NCBI GenBank assembly: GCA_024698705.1
Contig: JAILQX010000025.1
Span: forward strand, 20,925 to 84,924
Reading direction: 5' to 3'
Length of the DNA stretch: 64,000 nucleotides
Source: Lachnospiraceae bacterium
Lineage (GTDB): Bacteria; Bacillota; Clostridia; Lachnospirales; Lachnospiraceae
Made by a program: the position numbers and the translations under genes. This document shows positions 19,685 through 30,561 of this stretch, in pieces. The number at the start of each line of letters is the position of its first letter. Within the stretch, counting starts at the first letter, position 1. Under the pieces are notes generated by a model. The model was not told where the DNA came from. It saw only the letters and a list, made by a program, of their open reading frames with translations, and searched no databases.

Positions 19685-21419
19685 TTATGATAAACTGAAC
19701 GCTTCTTTTTCCCATATATTCATTGACGGCAGGATAATAAATAATATCACACATGACATTTTCACGTGCTCCCGGCGTCATTAGTCTCTTTGACGTGCCC
19801 TCTCCGAATTTCTCATCGACATGAGCCAAAAAAAGATCGAGTTTCCTGAACATGACGAGTTCCGTATTAAAGCCGTCCTCACAAGTGACCGAAAACTTTG
19901 CCATATTTGCATTTTTGCCCATGTATCTTCCTTCAAGAAACCTGATGTTCCTGCAGGCAAATACCGGCTTTTCATTGCCGTTTCCAAATGGTTCCAGCAT
20001 TGAAAGCTGATCTATCAGTTTTTCGCTTACGTAAGATAGAGGCATCGGAACGTCTATGATGATCTTCTCCTCCAGAGAATCCGGATCGATCTCACACTCG
20101 TTGATCCTTCTTTTAAATTCCTCAAGCCTGTCTCTGTTCAGTGAAAATCCGGCTGCCATTGCATGTCCGCCGAACTTGGTAAATACATCCTTCACTTTGC
20201 ACATGGCATCGTAGATATGAAATCCAGGTATGCTCCTTGCCGAGCCTTTGAGCGCATCTCCTTCGCCCGTTACAACAAATACGGGTCTGTAATATTTTTC
20301 CTTTATCCTGCCGGCCACGATCCCCGCAAGGCTCTCATGCAATTGCGGAAGGTGCACGACTATGACTCTGTCCTTCGCATCTACAAGCTCTTCGGCACTC
20401 TTTAGACCGTCTTCGGTCATGTACTTTCTGCTTTCATTGAGTTCCTTAAGTTTGGAAGCGATCCTTATACCGTCTTCTATTGTCTCACACTTTAACAGAT
20501 CAAGAGAGATATCCGCGGTGTCCAGTCTGCCTGTGGCATTGATACACGGCCCCAGCACGAAACCAATGCTCTGTGATGTTTTTGTTTTACCTTCCAGTCC
20601 GCATACCTTCACAAGGGCTCTCATTCCGAGGTTATGGCTCTTATCAAGGCACTTTAGTGTGTTACGTACAAGATATCTGTTCTCATCCTTAAGTTCCATG
20701 ATATCACATACGGTAGCAAACCCCGCAAGCTCCATGAGTTCCTCCAGCGGCTCTGTTTCCATGCCTATCGCATCGAACATTGCCTGAATGAACTTGAACG
20801 CCACCACGGCCCCGCAGATATTCTTGAAGGGGTATATGCAATCCTCTCTCTTCGGGTCCACAACAGCAGGAACATTGGGCAGGATATATCTTCTCTCACC
20901 GTCTCTTTCCTCATAGGGTATCTCATGATGATCCGTTACTATACATGTTAATCCAAGTTCCAGTGCATGGTCAAATGCATCAACGGCAGCTATACCGTTA
21001 TCACATGTGACCAAAAGGTCGACCCCGTCATTTGCGGCATCATCGATCATGGATGCATTGATGCCGTATCCGTCCTTTATCCTGTGAGGAATGACCGTAT
21101 CGACATCGGCTCCGCAGATCGTAAGACCCTTCCATAGAATATAGGTTGACATAATTCCATCGACATCGTAGTCTCCTACAACTCTTATTTTCGAATTCAT
21201 ATCGATTTTATCCAATGTTATGTCTACCGCTTTGTCGATATCCTTCAAGTAATTGTAATCATGTACGCACGATCTGTCGGGCGATAAAAACCGTCTCATC
21301 TCCTCTTCATCCATGAGATCCCTGTTGCGCATTACGCGGACAACGACCTGGTCTATGCCGAGATGATCGCCTATGCCTTTAAAATCACATTTCTTGCCGG
21401 ATACAACCCATTTAGCCAT
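19671..21419 (-). CDS. recJ: Single-stranded-DNA-specific exonuclease
   Basis: GDYDVDGIMST, TDHHEIPYE, GGHAMAAGFSL. Confidence 0.97.
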   Translation of the reverse strand: MAKWVVSGKKCDFKGIGDHLGIDQVVVRVMRNRDLMDEEEMRRFLSPDRSCVHDYNYLKDIDKAVDITLDKIDMNSKIRVVGDYDVDGIMSTYILWKGLTICGADVDTVIPHRIKDGYGINASMIDDAANDGVDLLVTCDNGIAAVDAFDHALELGLTCIVTDHHEIPYEERDGERRYILPNVPAVVDPKREDCIYPFKNICGAVVAFKFIQAMFDAIGMETEPLEELMELAGFATVCDIMELKDENRYLVRNTLKCLDKSHNLGMRALVKVCGLEGKTKTSQSIGFVLGPCINATGRLDTADISLDLLKCETIEDGIRIASKLKELNESRKYMTEDGLKSAEELVDAKDRVIVVHLPQLHESLAGIVAGRIKEKYYRPVFVVTGEGDALKGSARSIPGFHIYDAMCKVKDVFTKFGGHAMAAGFSLNRDRLEEFKRRINECEIDPDSLEEKIIIDVPMPLSYVSEKLIDQLSMLEPFGNGNEKPVFACRNIRFLEGRYMGKNANMAKFSVTCEDGFNTELVMFRKLDLFLAHVDEKFGEGTSKRLMTPGARENVMCDIIYYPAVNEYMGKRSVQFIINDYR

Positions 21420-21493
21420 AAATCCTCCGCTATATGAAACAAAGGGGATGAGCCCTGCTCATCCCCGAAATCCAATCTGCCTTATATCATCAA

Positions 21494-23674
21494 TCACTTA
21501 GATGTCTTAGCTTTTACCTTATCGGTTTTCTTGACAAACTTTGTTCTGAATATGTACCACATAGCACCTGTCAGACATACTGAAGAGTATGTACCGATCA
21601 GAATACCTACCATAAGCGGCATCGCGAACTCCTTGATGCTCGTAACACCGAATACATAGAGCGATGCGACCATGACAAATGTTGTCAATGATGTGAATAT
21701 ACTTCTCGACAATGTCTGGTTGATACATTTGTCGACCATGGCTTCGTATCTGTCAAGGTTGTTGCCGACAGTCGGAAGTGTCTCCCTGATCCTGTCAAAT
21801 ATAACGATCGTGGCATTTATCGAATAACCCACTACCGTAAGCATACATGCGATGAATGTCGATCCGACGCTTATCTTAGCCAAGGCATAGAATGCAAGGA
21901 CTACAAGAACGTCGTGACACAGAGCAAGTACCGAACTTGCGGCAAAACGTATATCCTTAAATCTGAACCAGATGTAAAGAAGCATGCAGATCGTAGCTAC
22001 TATGACAGCAACGACCGCTTCTTTTCTCATTTCGCCCGAGATCGTTGATGAAATGGTCTCTGCAGTGATCTTTTCTTTCTCTATTCCGTAGTTGGTCTCA
22101 AGAGCCTCGGTCATGGCTTCACGCTGTGCAACATTAAGTGTTGAGGTCTTGAAGATGACTTCGTTGGTTCCCTGAACCTTCTGTTTCTGGATGTCTCCGC
22201 CACCGATGGCTGCTCTGATAACAGGTATGACCTTGCTGTCAAGATCTGCGAGGCTTATGTCCTCATTGAATGCAACGTTGGTACTTGTACCGCCCTTGAA
22301 CTCAAGCGAATAATTGAGGACGTCACCGATCTTTGATTTATTCATGGCCATACCGGCAATACCGGAAATGATGAGCACTGCCGAGAAGCAGAAAAAGATG
22401 ACCTTCTTTGAAAGGAATTTTGCTTCTTTTCTCTCTTTTGCCCTGCCGTAGAATTTCTCGTCGGTGATACCGATCGCATAGAATGCATTGATGATCACTC
22501 TTGTGATAACAAGTGCCGTGAACATTGATATTACAATACCAATTCCGAGTGTCTGAGCGAAGCCCTTAATGGTACCGGTACCCATGGCTCCCAGCACAAG
22601 TGCTGCGATAAGTGTTGTGATATTACCGTCTATGATAGCTGAGAATGCTTTCTTAAAACCTATCTTGATAGATGAGCTTACCGTCTTGCCCGTTGCGATC
22701 TCTTCCCTGATACGTGCAAATATGATAACGTTCGCATCAACCGCCATACCTATCGAAAGGATGATACCCGCGATACCCGGTAATGTAAGTGTTACATTGA
22801 ATGCGTTCAATGTAAGTATCATAAGAACAACATACAATGCCAAAGCTATTACGCTTGCCAGACCCGGTATGAAATAAACAACGATCATGAATACCGCTAC
22901 AATGGCAAAACCGATCGCTGCGGCATAAAGGCTTGTCTTTATGGCTTCTTCACCGAGCTGTGCGCCTACCACGTTACTTCTGAGTTCTTCAAGTTCAAGT
23001 TTAAGACCACCGATACGGATCGTAGTCGCAAGTCTGTCAGCCTCCTCAAATGTGCTGCTGCCGGTGATAACTGCATTACCATCGGTTATTGCAACCTGAA
23101 CATAAGGGCTGCTTATGATTTGATTGTCGTATATTATATAGATAACATCGTGGTTTACCGCTGCCTTTGTGGTAGCTTCCGCAAATGCTTTCGTACCTTC
23201 CTCGGTAAACTCAAGTGCTACTACGAATTGCTGGTTGCCCATGCTGTCCTTCTGTGAGCCTGCCTGAGCATTGGCCACTTCCGTTCCGGACAATACAAGG
23301 TTTCCGTCTTTATCATAGAATTCAAGAGATCCGGGCTTTCCAAGTTCTTCAAGAACCGCATTTGCATCTGATACACCGGGTATCTCGATGTTTATCCTGT
23401 CACTGCCTTCCTGATATACACTGGCTTCGGTCGAATAACTGTCAACACGCTTCTGCAGTTTGAAGATCGTATCCGCCATATCTTCCGCCGAGGGATCTTC
23501 CTCTCCGACAACCTGATATGTAATGCTGACACCACCTGCCAGATCGAGGCCCTGCTTGATATTGGCTGCGCTTCCCGAGCCCGCACTGTCAAGGCCGAAA
23601 ATACTTGCGTACACACCGCCTGCCAAAAGGGCAAGAATGATCACAAGTGTGATTATACCGTTTCTTTTACTCAT
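21494..23674 (-). CDS. secDF: Protein translocase subunit SecDF (natural fusion)
   Basis: SecD KQGLDLAGGVSITYQ and SecF SLEFKGGT followed by YSINATIVIFDRIRE. Confidence 0.96.
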   Translation of the reverse strand: MSKRNGIITLVIILALLAGGVYASIFGLDSAGSGSAANIKQGLDLAGGVSITYQVVGEEDPSAEDMADTIFKLQKRVDSYSTEASVYQEGSDRINIEIPGVSDANAVLEELGKPGSLEFYDKDGNLVLSGTEVANAQAGSQKDSMGNQQFVVALEFTEEGTKAFAEATTKAAVNHDVIYIIYDNQIISSPYVQVAITDGNAVITGSSTFEEADRLATTIRIGGLKLELEELRSNVVGAQLGEEAIKTSLYAAAIGFAIVAVFMIVVYFIPGLASVIALALYVVLMILTLNAFNVTLTLPGIAGIILSIGMAVDANVIIFARIREEIATGKTVSSSIKIGFKKAFSAIIDGNITTLIAALVLGAMGTGTIKGFAQTLGIGIVISMFTALVITRVIINAFYAIGITDEKFYGRAKERKEAKFLSKKVIFFCFSAVLIISGIAGMAMNKSKIGDVLNYSLEFKGGTSTNVAFNEDISLADLDSKVIPVIRAAIGGGDIQKQKVQGTNEVIFKTSTLNVAQREAMTEALETNYGIEKEKITAETISSTISGEMRKEAVVAVIVATICMLLYIWFRFKDIRFAASSVLALCHDVLVVLAFYALAKISVGSTFIACMLTVVGYSINATIVIFDRIRETLPTVGNNLDRYEAMVDKCINQTLSRSIFTSLTTFVMVASLYVFGVTSIKEFAMPLMVGILIGTYSSVCLTGAMWYIFRTKFVKKTDKVKAKTSK

Positions 23675-23811
23675 CTTTTATCTCCTCCTCCACATGCCGT
23701 ACCATATGTCAGTCCGGCATCGGATAACATACCGCATATAAATTTAGCACATTTCCGATTTTATGGCAACCCAAATAAACCGAATGTTCCCATATGTTCT
23801 TTAACCCGGTT

Positions 23812-25071
23812 TCAGGCTTCTTTATCATCGATCCTGAGCAATACCTTTTTGATACGATTTTTATCTATGGCCTGCACCCTGATCCTTATGCCGTCCTCGG
23901 TTACTATCTCGTCTCCCTTTTCCGGCATCCTGTCCAGTATCTCTATGACAAGGCCGGCGATGGAATCATTTTCCTTGCTCTCAAGCGTAAGGCCGAGTTC
24001 GTCATTTACATCGTCGATCTTCCTGCTGCCGTCTATGATGTAGGCATTCTTTTCAACCTTCTTTATGAATTCTTCTTCATCGGCATCGTACTCATCCCTT
24101 ATCTCGCCGACTATTTCCTCAAGCAGGTCTTCAAGCGTTACCATACCGACACAGGTACCGTATTCACTGAGGACAAATACAAGGCTGAACGTGGTCTTTC
24201 TCAGTTCCATCAGAAGATCCGCCGTTTTTTTGTATTCATATGTATAATAGGTTTCCCTCAGGATATCCGAAACCTCAAAACTCTTTTTATCCTCTACAAG
24301 TATGAAGTCCTTGATATTGATGAGGCCTATCACATTGTCCGGTTCGTCCCTGTACACCGGTATCCTTGTGTACATGTGCTTTTTAAAGACCTCGAGGACC
24401 TCTTCGTACTTTGACTTCTCTTCGACACATACCATATCGATACGAGGTACCATGATATCCTTTGCCACCGAATCCGAGAAGTCAAACACATTGTTGATCA
24501 TGACCTTTTCGCCCGACTCGATAACTCCATCCTCGTGGCTTACATCCACATAAGTCCTTAATTCTGCTTCGGTTATGGTGTTTCTTGCCTTCATATCAAT
24601 ACGCATGAGAAACAGTATTCCCTGCGCTATCTTATCGACTATCCATATCACGGGAGTCATAACACACATCAATGAATAGATGATGGGAGCATATATAAAT
24701 GCCATCTTATCGGCCAGTATCTTGGCGGCATTTTTAGGAACGATCTCCCCAAATAAAAGGACGACGATAGTCAGTATGCCCGTGCCTATCGAAATAGCCG
24801 CATTGCCCCACAGCTCCATAACGAACAAAGTCACGAGCGATGATGCCGCTATGTTGACTATATTATTTCCTATGAGTATGGCACTGAGCATCTTGCTGTA
24901 TCTGTCCAAACAGGCTTTGACAATGCCCGCTCCCTTTTTATTCTCTTCAAGCCAGGCTCTCACCTTCACCTCGCTTATAGTTGAAAGCGCGGTCTCTGCA
25001 GAAGAAAAAAAGGCCGATAAAAGTATGAGAATGATTATTATTGTCAGTTTGATTATCTGATCACTGCTCAC
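23812..25071 (-). CDS. Hemolysin C/CNNM (CorC) family transporter with CBS domains
   Basis: LSAFFSSAETALSTI, DIMVPRIDM, CBS pair, CorC_HlyC C-terminus. GTG start at 25071 with GGAG RBS; the longer ORF runs through tRNA-Leu. Confidence 0.92.
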   Translation of the reverse strand: MSSDQIIKLTIIIILILLSAFFSSAETALSTISEVKVRAWLEENKKGAGIVKACLDRYSKMLSAILIGNNIVNIAASSLVTLFVMELWGNAAISIGTGILTIVVLLFGEIVPKNAAKILADKMAFIYAPIIYSLMCVMTPVIWIVDKIAQGILFLMRIDMKARNTITEAELRTYVDVSHEDGVIESGEKVMINNVFDFSDSVAKDIMVPRIDMVCVEEKSKYEEVLEVFKKHMYTRIPVYRDEPDNVIGLINIKDFILVEDKKSFEVSDILRETYYTYEYKKTADLLMELRKTTFSLVFVLSEYGTCVGMVTLEDLLEEIVGEIRDEYDADEEEFIKKVEKNAYIIDGSRKIDDVNDELGLTLESKENDSIAGLVIEILDRMPEKGDEIVTEDGIRIRVQAIDKNRIKKVLLRIDDKEA

Positions 25072-25102
25072 TTTATTCTCCGATCGTGCAAACAATATAC
25101 TA

Positions 25103-25126
25103 AAAAAGCTCCTTTCAGGAGCTCTT
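25103..25126 (-). terminator. Rho-independent terminator downstream of tRNA-Leu
   Basis: Minus strand AAGAGCTCCTGAAAGGAGCTTTTTT. Confidence 0.8.
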
Positions 25127-25129
25127 AAA

Positions 25130-25212
25130 TGCTGGTAGTGGGACTTGAACCCACACGTGGTTGCCCACAACAGATTTTGAGTCTGCCTCGTCTGCCATTC
25201 CGACACACCAGC
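25130..25212 (-). tRNA. tRNA-Leu (anticodon CAA)
   Basis: Minus strand GCTGGTG...GGCAGACTCAAAATCTGT...GGGTTCAAGTCCCACTACCAGCA; long variable arm, loop CTCAAAA. Confidence 0.93.
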
Positions 25213-25274
25213 CTATCGGTCTTATGCGACCGAATTAAAGTTTATCATATCACTTACCCATTTGCAAGAACTAT

Positions 25275-27116
25275 CTAGATCGCGTTTTTCCTGTTGATCA
25301 TGTCTCTTTTTCTGAGTGTGGAATCAAGTATCTTCTTCCTGATACGAAGGTTCTTGGGTGTTACTTCAAGCAGTTCATCGGTATCTATAAATTCCAGTGC
25401 CTGCTCAAGGCTAAGGACCTTCTTGGGTGAAAGTCTTAGCGCCTCATCGGCACTTGAACTTCTTGTATTGGTAAGCTGTTTCTTCTTGCAGACATTGATC
25501 TCTATGTCCTCAGCTTTGCCCGTCTGACCAACGACCATTCCCGCATATACTTTTTCACCGGGCTCGATAAAGAGTGTACCTCTGTCCTGAGCATTATACA
25601 GTCCGTAAGTAATGGCTTCACCAGCTTCAAATGCTATGAGCGAGCCCTGTTTACGATACATCATGTCTCCCTTGTAAGGGCCGTATCCGTCAAATATGGT
25701 ATTGAGTATACCGTTACCCTTTGTATCTGTCATGAACTCCCCTCTGTAGCCTATAAGACCTCTTGAGGGAATATTGAATTCAAGTCTTGTGTATCCGCCG
25801 TTTATAGATGTCATGCCGAGGAGCTCGCCCTTTCTTGCGGAAAGCTTCTGGATAACGCTTCCGGAGAATTCTTCGGGTACATCTATATAAGCAAGTTCCA
25901 TAGGCTCCTGCTTCTGATTCCTTTCATTGAATTTGTAAAGGACTTCTGCCTTGGATACTGCAAATTCATATCCTTCACGTCTCATATTTTCTATAAGGAC
26001 GGAAAGATGGAGTTCCCCTCTTCCCGATACCTTGAACACATCCGTCGAATCCGTTTCCTCGACCCTGAGAGAGACGTCTGTGTTGAGTTCCTTAAACAGT
26101 CTGTCCCTTAGATGACGGGAAGTGACATACTTACCTTCCTGTCCGGCAAGCGGCGAATCATTGACCATGAAATTCATGGCGATCGTAGGCTCGGAGATCT
26201 TCTGGAAGGGTATCGCTTCCGGCTGATCCGGTGAGCAGAGTGTATCTCCTATATGAATATCCGAAATGCCGCTTATGGCTACGATGGAACCTATGCCGGC
26301 TTCATTTACTTCAACCTTGTTAAGACCATCAAACTCGTACAGCTTGCTGACCTTGACTTTGGTGCATTTATCGGTCTCATGATGATTGACTATGACAACA
26401 TCCTGATTGACCCTGATGGTACCGTTATCGACCTTTCCGACACCGATACGTCCTACATATTCGTTATAATCAATGGTACTGATGAGCACCTGGGTTCCCT
26501 TCTCGGGATCTCCCGTTGGTGCGGGAATGTAATCAATGATAGTCTCAAACAGCGGGACCATGTCCGTTCCCGGCTTATCGGCTTCCATGCTCGCATAGCC
26601 GCCTTTTGCCGAAGCATATACAAAGGGACATTCAAGCTGTTCGTCACTCGCATCGAGATCCATGAAAAGTTCAAGCACCTCGTCCACGACCTCTGCAGGT
26701 CTGGCTTCGGGCCTGTCTATTTTATTGATACATACGATGACATGAAGATCAAGTTCCAGAGCCTTCTGAAGCACGAACTTGGTCTGGGGCATAACGCCTT
26801 CAAATGCGTCTACCACAAGGATAACACCATTGACCATCTTAAGAACACGCTCTACCTCTCCTCCGAAATCGGCATGTCCCGGTGTATCTATGATATTTAT
26901 CTTGGTGTTCTTATATGTAACGGCAGTGTTCTTTGACAGGATGGTTATCCCACGTTCACGTTCGATGTCGTTGGAATCCATTATACGTTCTGCCACTTCC
27001 TGATTTTCCCTGAATATACCACTCTGCTTGAGCAGTTCATCGACAAGCGTTGTCTTGCCGTGATCAACATGGGCGATTATCGCAACATTTCTTACATCTT
27101 CTCTTGTCTGTACCAT
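25275..27116 (-). CDS. typA: Translational GTPase TypA/BipA
   Basis: [26 protein letters not shown], full BipA C-terminus. Confidence 0.98.
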   Translation of the reverse strand: MVQTREDVRNVAIIAHVDHGKTTLVDELLKQSGIFRENQEVAERIMDSNDIERERGITILSKNTAVTYKNTKINIIDTPGHADFGGEVERVLKMVNGVILVVDAFEGVMPQTKFVLQKALELDLHVIVCINKIDRPEARPAEVVDEVLELFMDLDASDEQLECPFVYASAKGGYASMEADKPGTDMVPLFETIIDYIPAPTGDPEKGTQVLISTIDYNEYVGRIGVGKVDNGTIRVNQDVVIVNHHETDKCTKVKVSKLYEFDGLNKVEVNEAGIGSIVAISGISDIHIGDTLCSPDQPEAIPFQKISEPTIAMNFMVNDSPLAGQEGKYVTSRHLRDRLFKELNTDVSLRVEETDSTDVFKVSGRGELHLSVLIENMRREGYEFAVSKAEVLYKFNERNQKQEPMELAYIDVPEEFSGSVIQKLSARKGELLGMTSINGGYTRLEFNIPSRGLIGYRGEFMTDTKGNGILNTIFDGYGPYKGDMMYRKQGSLIAFEAGEAITYGLYNAQDRGTLFIEPGEKVYAGMVVGQTGKAEDIEINVCKKKQLTNTRSSSADEALRLSPKKVLSLEQALEFIDTDELLEVTPKNLRIRKKILDSTLRKRDMINRKNAI

Positions 27117-27194
27117 AATATTTCCTCTTTCTGCCTTAAAAACTTATTCACTATAGCACAGCAGATGCAAGTATGCAATAGTCGCATTGTACAA

Positions 27195-30100
27195 CTATTC
27201 GTACATACCGCTGAATTTCATCATACGTTTGTTTACATACATCATTTCATCGGCACGCTTTGCAACATCCGCCACATTTTCATCCTTGTCCTTTTCATAG
27301 ATTGCAATGCCGGATGCTATGGACGCCTTGCCGTCCTCGATAGTCTCAAGGTTAACGGCGAGATGTATGTAATCTCTGAGCCTGTCCATACATTCGTCCC
27401 TGTTCCTGTAATCCTCGCCTCTTAGGATAACGGCGAATTCATCCCCGCCTATCCTGAATACGGGACTGTGGGTAAATGCGTCACATATCAGCTTACAGCA
27501 GTTTCTGATATAGACATCCCCGACGTCATGTCCGTAGGTATCGTTGATCTTCTTTAACCGGTTCGTATCACACATGACAACACCGAACTCCACAGGCTTT
27601 AAATTGTCGCTTATCTCCTTGGTGATCCTTTCGATCGTTGCAAGATAAGCGGTCAGGTTCTTGACACCCGTAAGCGGATCTCGGTTTGCCTTTATGACGG
27701 TCTCGTCCAGTTTCTTCTGAAGTGCATCCTGCTCGCTCCTCATGCTTGTTATAAGAAGCTTTGTCAGATTCGATACCGTTACGGGCTTTAAGATATACGA
27801 ATTCATGCCGGCGTCAAAGGCCTTCTTGATCACCTCTTCGGAATTGACATTGATAAGTGCGATCATCGGGACTATGTCCGCTCTGGGCATTGACAGTGAC
27901 CGGATGCTCCTTGTAAGCTCATAGCCGTCCATATCGTTCAACGTAAGATCGAGCAGTATCGCGTCAAGGTTCTCGCACCTTACCTTTCTTATCGTACTGA
28001 TGGCCGCCTTACCGTTTTCCGCTTCGTATACGCTTGCTCCTTCTTCTTCAAGGATGTCCTTAGTGATCTTTCTGGTAAGATCGTTATCCTCAACGAGCAG
28101 GAGTTTAATCCCGGAAAGTGAATGAGCGGTTACGCCGCCTGCGTTGGATGTATCAAACCTGCTTGCCGAATTCAGCGCATGCTTTACGAACTCCTCCTTG
28201 CAGTTTTCAAATACACCGAGCATCTTCTCGGAAAATGCCCCGCATTCTCCGTTAAGTATCATGTCATATGCTTCATCCGTTGTATATGCATCCTTATATA
28301 CTCTTCTTGTCGTCAGGGCATCGAAACAGTCCGCGATCGAAACTATCTGTGCGGAGATGGGTATATCATCGCCGGCCAGTCCGTCCGGATAACCCTTGCC
28401 GTTCCATTTCTCATGGTGGTGACGGCATATTTCCATACTGATATCCAGATAATCCTTGCTCCAGCCCTTCGGAGCCTTCTGCAATATCTTACAGCCTTTT
28501 TCACAATGGGTCTTCATGACTTCAAACTCTTCGGGCGTAAATCTTCCGGGCTTTAAAAGTATCGCATCCGGTATCATGATCTTGCCTATATCGTGCAATG
28601 CGCTCGCGGAAGTGATGAGCGCGATCTTCTCCGGTGTCAGACCGTACTCCGGCAGTTCATTCATTACATGGTTCGCAAGGATATTGGTAAATCCCTTTAC
28701 CCTTCTGATATGCTCACCGCTTTCGGTATCCCTTGCCTCTGTTATATTACCGAGCAGTTCTATGATCTCTTCATGTATCTGATTGAGGGATTTTGCCTTT
28801 TCATGAAGTTCCACGGTCCTGTCCGTGATCGTAGTCTCAAGCTGGATACTGTATTCACGTTCCTTGGCCTGCTCACCCTTAAGTATCTCCCCGCGGACCT
28901 GGGCATCCGTGTCGATTATACCGATGATAAGACCTTCGGGATCGTTGGTATCCATGGAGAATCTTAAATTGTAATATCTCTCGTCTCCGTCGATCTCAAA
29001 TAAACCTTCTATATTGTACGAACCGTTCATCATAAGTTCATTGAAGATGACATCCTCATCGGTCTTTTCGATAAACTCTTCTCTCTCTTCCGGTCTGACT
29101 ATATCGATAAACAGTTCGCTGATACTTGTCACCGAATCCATATCGACCGTTGCATCCGCAAGTTTATCAAATCTTTCACTTGCCTTGTAAACTTCGATAT
29201 AACCGTTCGCAAGGTTTACATAACATACAAATTCAAAACTGTCGACAAGTCCGCCGATGATCGCATCCTTTTTTTCGGAGATCGTCATATTTTCGGTATC
29301 CTTGCTCCTGTCGAGCAATCCCATGACAACAGCGGACACTTCACCTTCATCGCTCGCACGCCAGAAGTTTATCTCGACCTGTCTTATCTCGCCTTCCCTT
29401 ACGGCCCTGTAATGCTCCGTATACACATCACGATCCTTCAGATGCTCCTTGATGTTCTTCGGATCGACTATCATCCTAAATCTCTCTTCGTCAGCTGAAT
29501 ACACTCCGACATTTCCATAAAAATCCATAAGTTCGGTATAGGAAAGTCCCTTTATCCTGTCCTCGTAATATTTGCCGCCGTATTCGTTTCTCGCATAGAG
29601 TTCCTGAGTATTCTTATTCAGATTTACGTAGAAAATGGCTATGTACTCATTTTTGATGGCATTCATTATGGTGCCAAAATGCATTAATTCCTTCTCACGC
29701 GCTTCGGAAATACTCTGCAGCCTCATCGCAACAAATACGCAGAATGCGACCATACAGCCAAACGCCTTGTAATTATGATTCGTCACATACATGATGAGTT
29801 CAAAGCCTATGATGACAGATGAATAGATGAGTGTGGCAGCCATGCGCTTTTTCTGATCTTCCCTGAACCTGAAGATGCAGATCGCCGAAATGATAAATGT
29901 AGCTGCATAATGCGCAAGAATGCCGTAAACCTGGGCATAGAACCACAGATTGTTCCAGATCATGCTGCCGTCCTCTGCGATGAGCGTCGAGTCAAATGCT
30001 GAAATAAACCAAATTGCGATCAGAATGGCAGCACAGGGTATACACAGAAAAAAAGAAAGGATACGGAATTTCTTCTTATCCTCCACAACTCTCGAGACAA

Positions 30101-30392
30101 CATAAAGAAGCCATATCATCGCAGCAAATGACAGACATGTTGAATAGATCTTGACAAATATGATGATGCTTTCCTCCGGTATAAAACCGTTGTCACTGAG
30201 GATCCTCCCAAGCGACTCAAAAAAGAAAGCCAGACTGTAAAGCGCACCGAGCACTCTCAAAAGCCTGCTTGCGATCCGCCCGTTTTCATTCATGAACCTG
30301 ATCGCGATCAGACCCGCCAGCAGGATCGCGATTATGCAAATAAAATTTATCTCCAAATTGGAAAGTGGGATCAATCCTATCGCTTTTTCCAT
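27195..30392 (-). CDS. Membrane c-di-GMP protein: multi-TM sensor, HD-GYP, receiver, GGDEF
   Basis: HDIGKIMIPD...KGYPDGL (HD-GYP); LDAILLDLTLNDMDGYEL (REC); FRIGGDEFAVIL (GGDEF). Confidence 0.92.
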   Translation of the reverse strand: MEKAIGLIPLSNLEINFICIIAILLAGLIAIRFMNENGRIASRLLRVLGALYSLAFFFESLGRILSDNGFIPEESIIIFVKIYSTCLSFAAMIWLLYVVSRVVEDKKKFRILSFFLCIPCAAILIAIWFISAFDSTLIAEDGSMIWNNLWFYAQVYGILAHYAATFIISAICIFRFREDQKKRMAATLIYSSVIIGFELIMYVTNHNYKAFGCMVAFCVFVAMRLQSISEAREKELMHFGTIMNAIKNEYIAIFYVNLNKNTQELYARNEYGGKYYEDRIKGLSYTELMDFYGNVGVYSADEERFRMIVDPKNIKEHLKDRDVYTEHYRAVREGEIRQVEINFWRASDEGEVSAVVMGLLDRSKDTENMTISEKKDAIIGGLVDSFEFVCYVNLANGYIEVYKASERFDKLADATVDMDSVTSISELFIDIVRPEEREEFIEKTDEDVIFNELMMNGSYNIEGLFEIDGDERYYNLRFSMDTNDPEGLIIGIIDTDAQVRGEILKGEQAKEREYSIQLETTITDRTVELHEKAKSLNQIHEEIIELLGNITEARDTESGEHIRRVKGFTNILANHVMNELPEYGLTPEKIALITSASALHDIGKIMIPDAILLKPGRFTPEEFEVMKTHCEKGCKILQKAPKGWSKDYLDISMEICRHHHEKWNGKGYPDGLAGDDIPISAQIVSIADCFDALTTRRVYKDAYTTDEAYDMILNGECGAFSEKMLGVFENCKEEFVKHALNSASRFDTSNAGGVTAHSLSGIKLLLVEDNDLTRKITKDILEEEGASVYEAENGKAAISTIRKVRCENLDAILLDLTLNDMDGYELTRSIRSLSMPRADIVPMIALINVNSEEVIKKAFDAGMNSYILKPVTVSNLTKLLITSMRSEQDALQKKLDETVIKANRDPLTGVKNLTAYLATIERITKEISDNLKPVEFGVVMCDTNRLKKINDTYGHDVGDVYIRNCCKLICDAFTHSPVFRIGGDEFAVILRGEDYRNRDECMDRLRDYIHLAVNLETIEDGKASIASGIAIYEKDKDENVADVAKRADEMMYVNKRMMKFSGMYE

Positions 30393-30513
30393 AAGTGATA
30401 TCCTTTCCTGTCTTATCTGTTTATTTTACCATATTGTGCGACTATTATAAATGATTTACGTGAATTTTTGCATAATTTGCGCATACAAAAAGCCGGCGCA
30501 CAAACGTGGGGCA

Positions 30514-30550
30514 TAAAAAAAGCCGGATGCGATCACTCACATCCGGCTTT
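30514..30550 (-). terminator. Rho-independent terminator after the flotillin gene
   Basis: AAAGCCGGATG-TGAGTGATCG-CATCCGGCTTTTTTT on the minus strand. Confidence 0.9.
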
Positions 30551-30561
30551 ACAGTTTTTAC

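Noticed and set aside
25072-25206. N-terminal extension of the CorC-like ORF (MSEWQTRQTQNLLWATTCGFKSHYQH..)
   Set aside because: It is a translation of the tRNA-Leu gene and its terminator; the true start is probably GTG at 25071 with a GGAG RBS.
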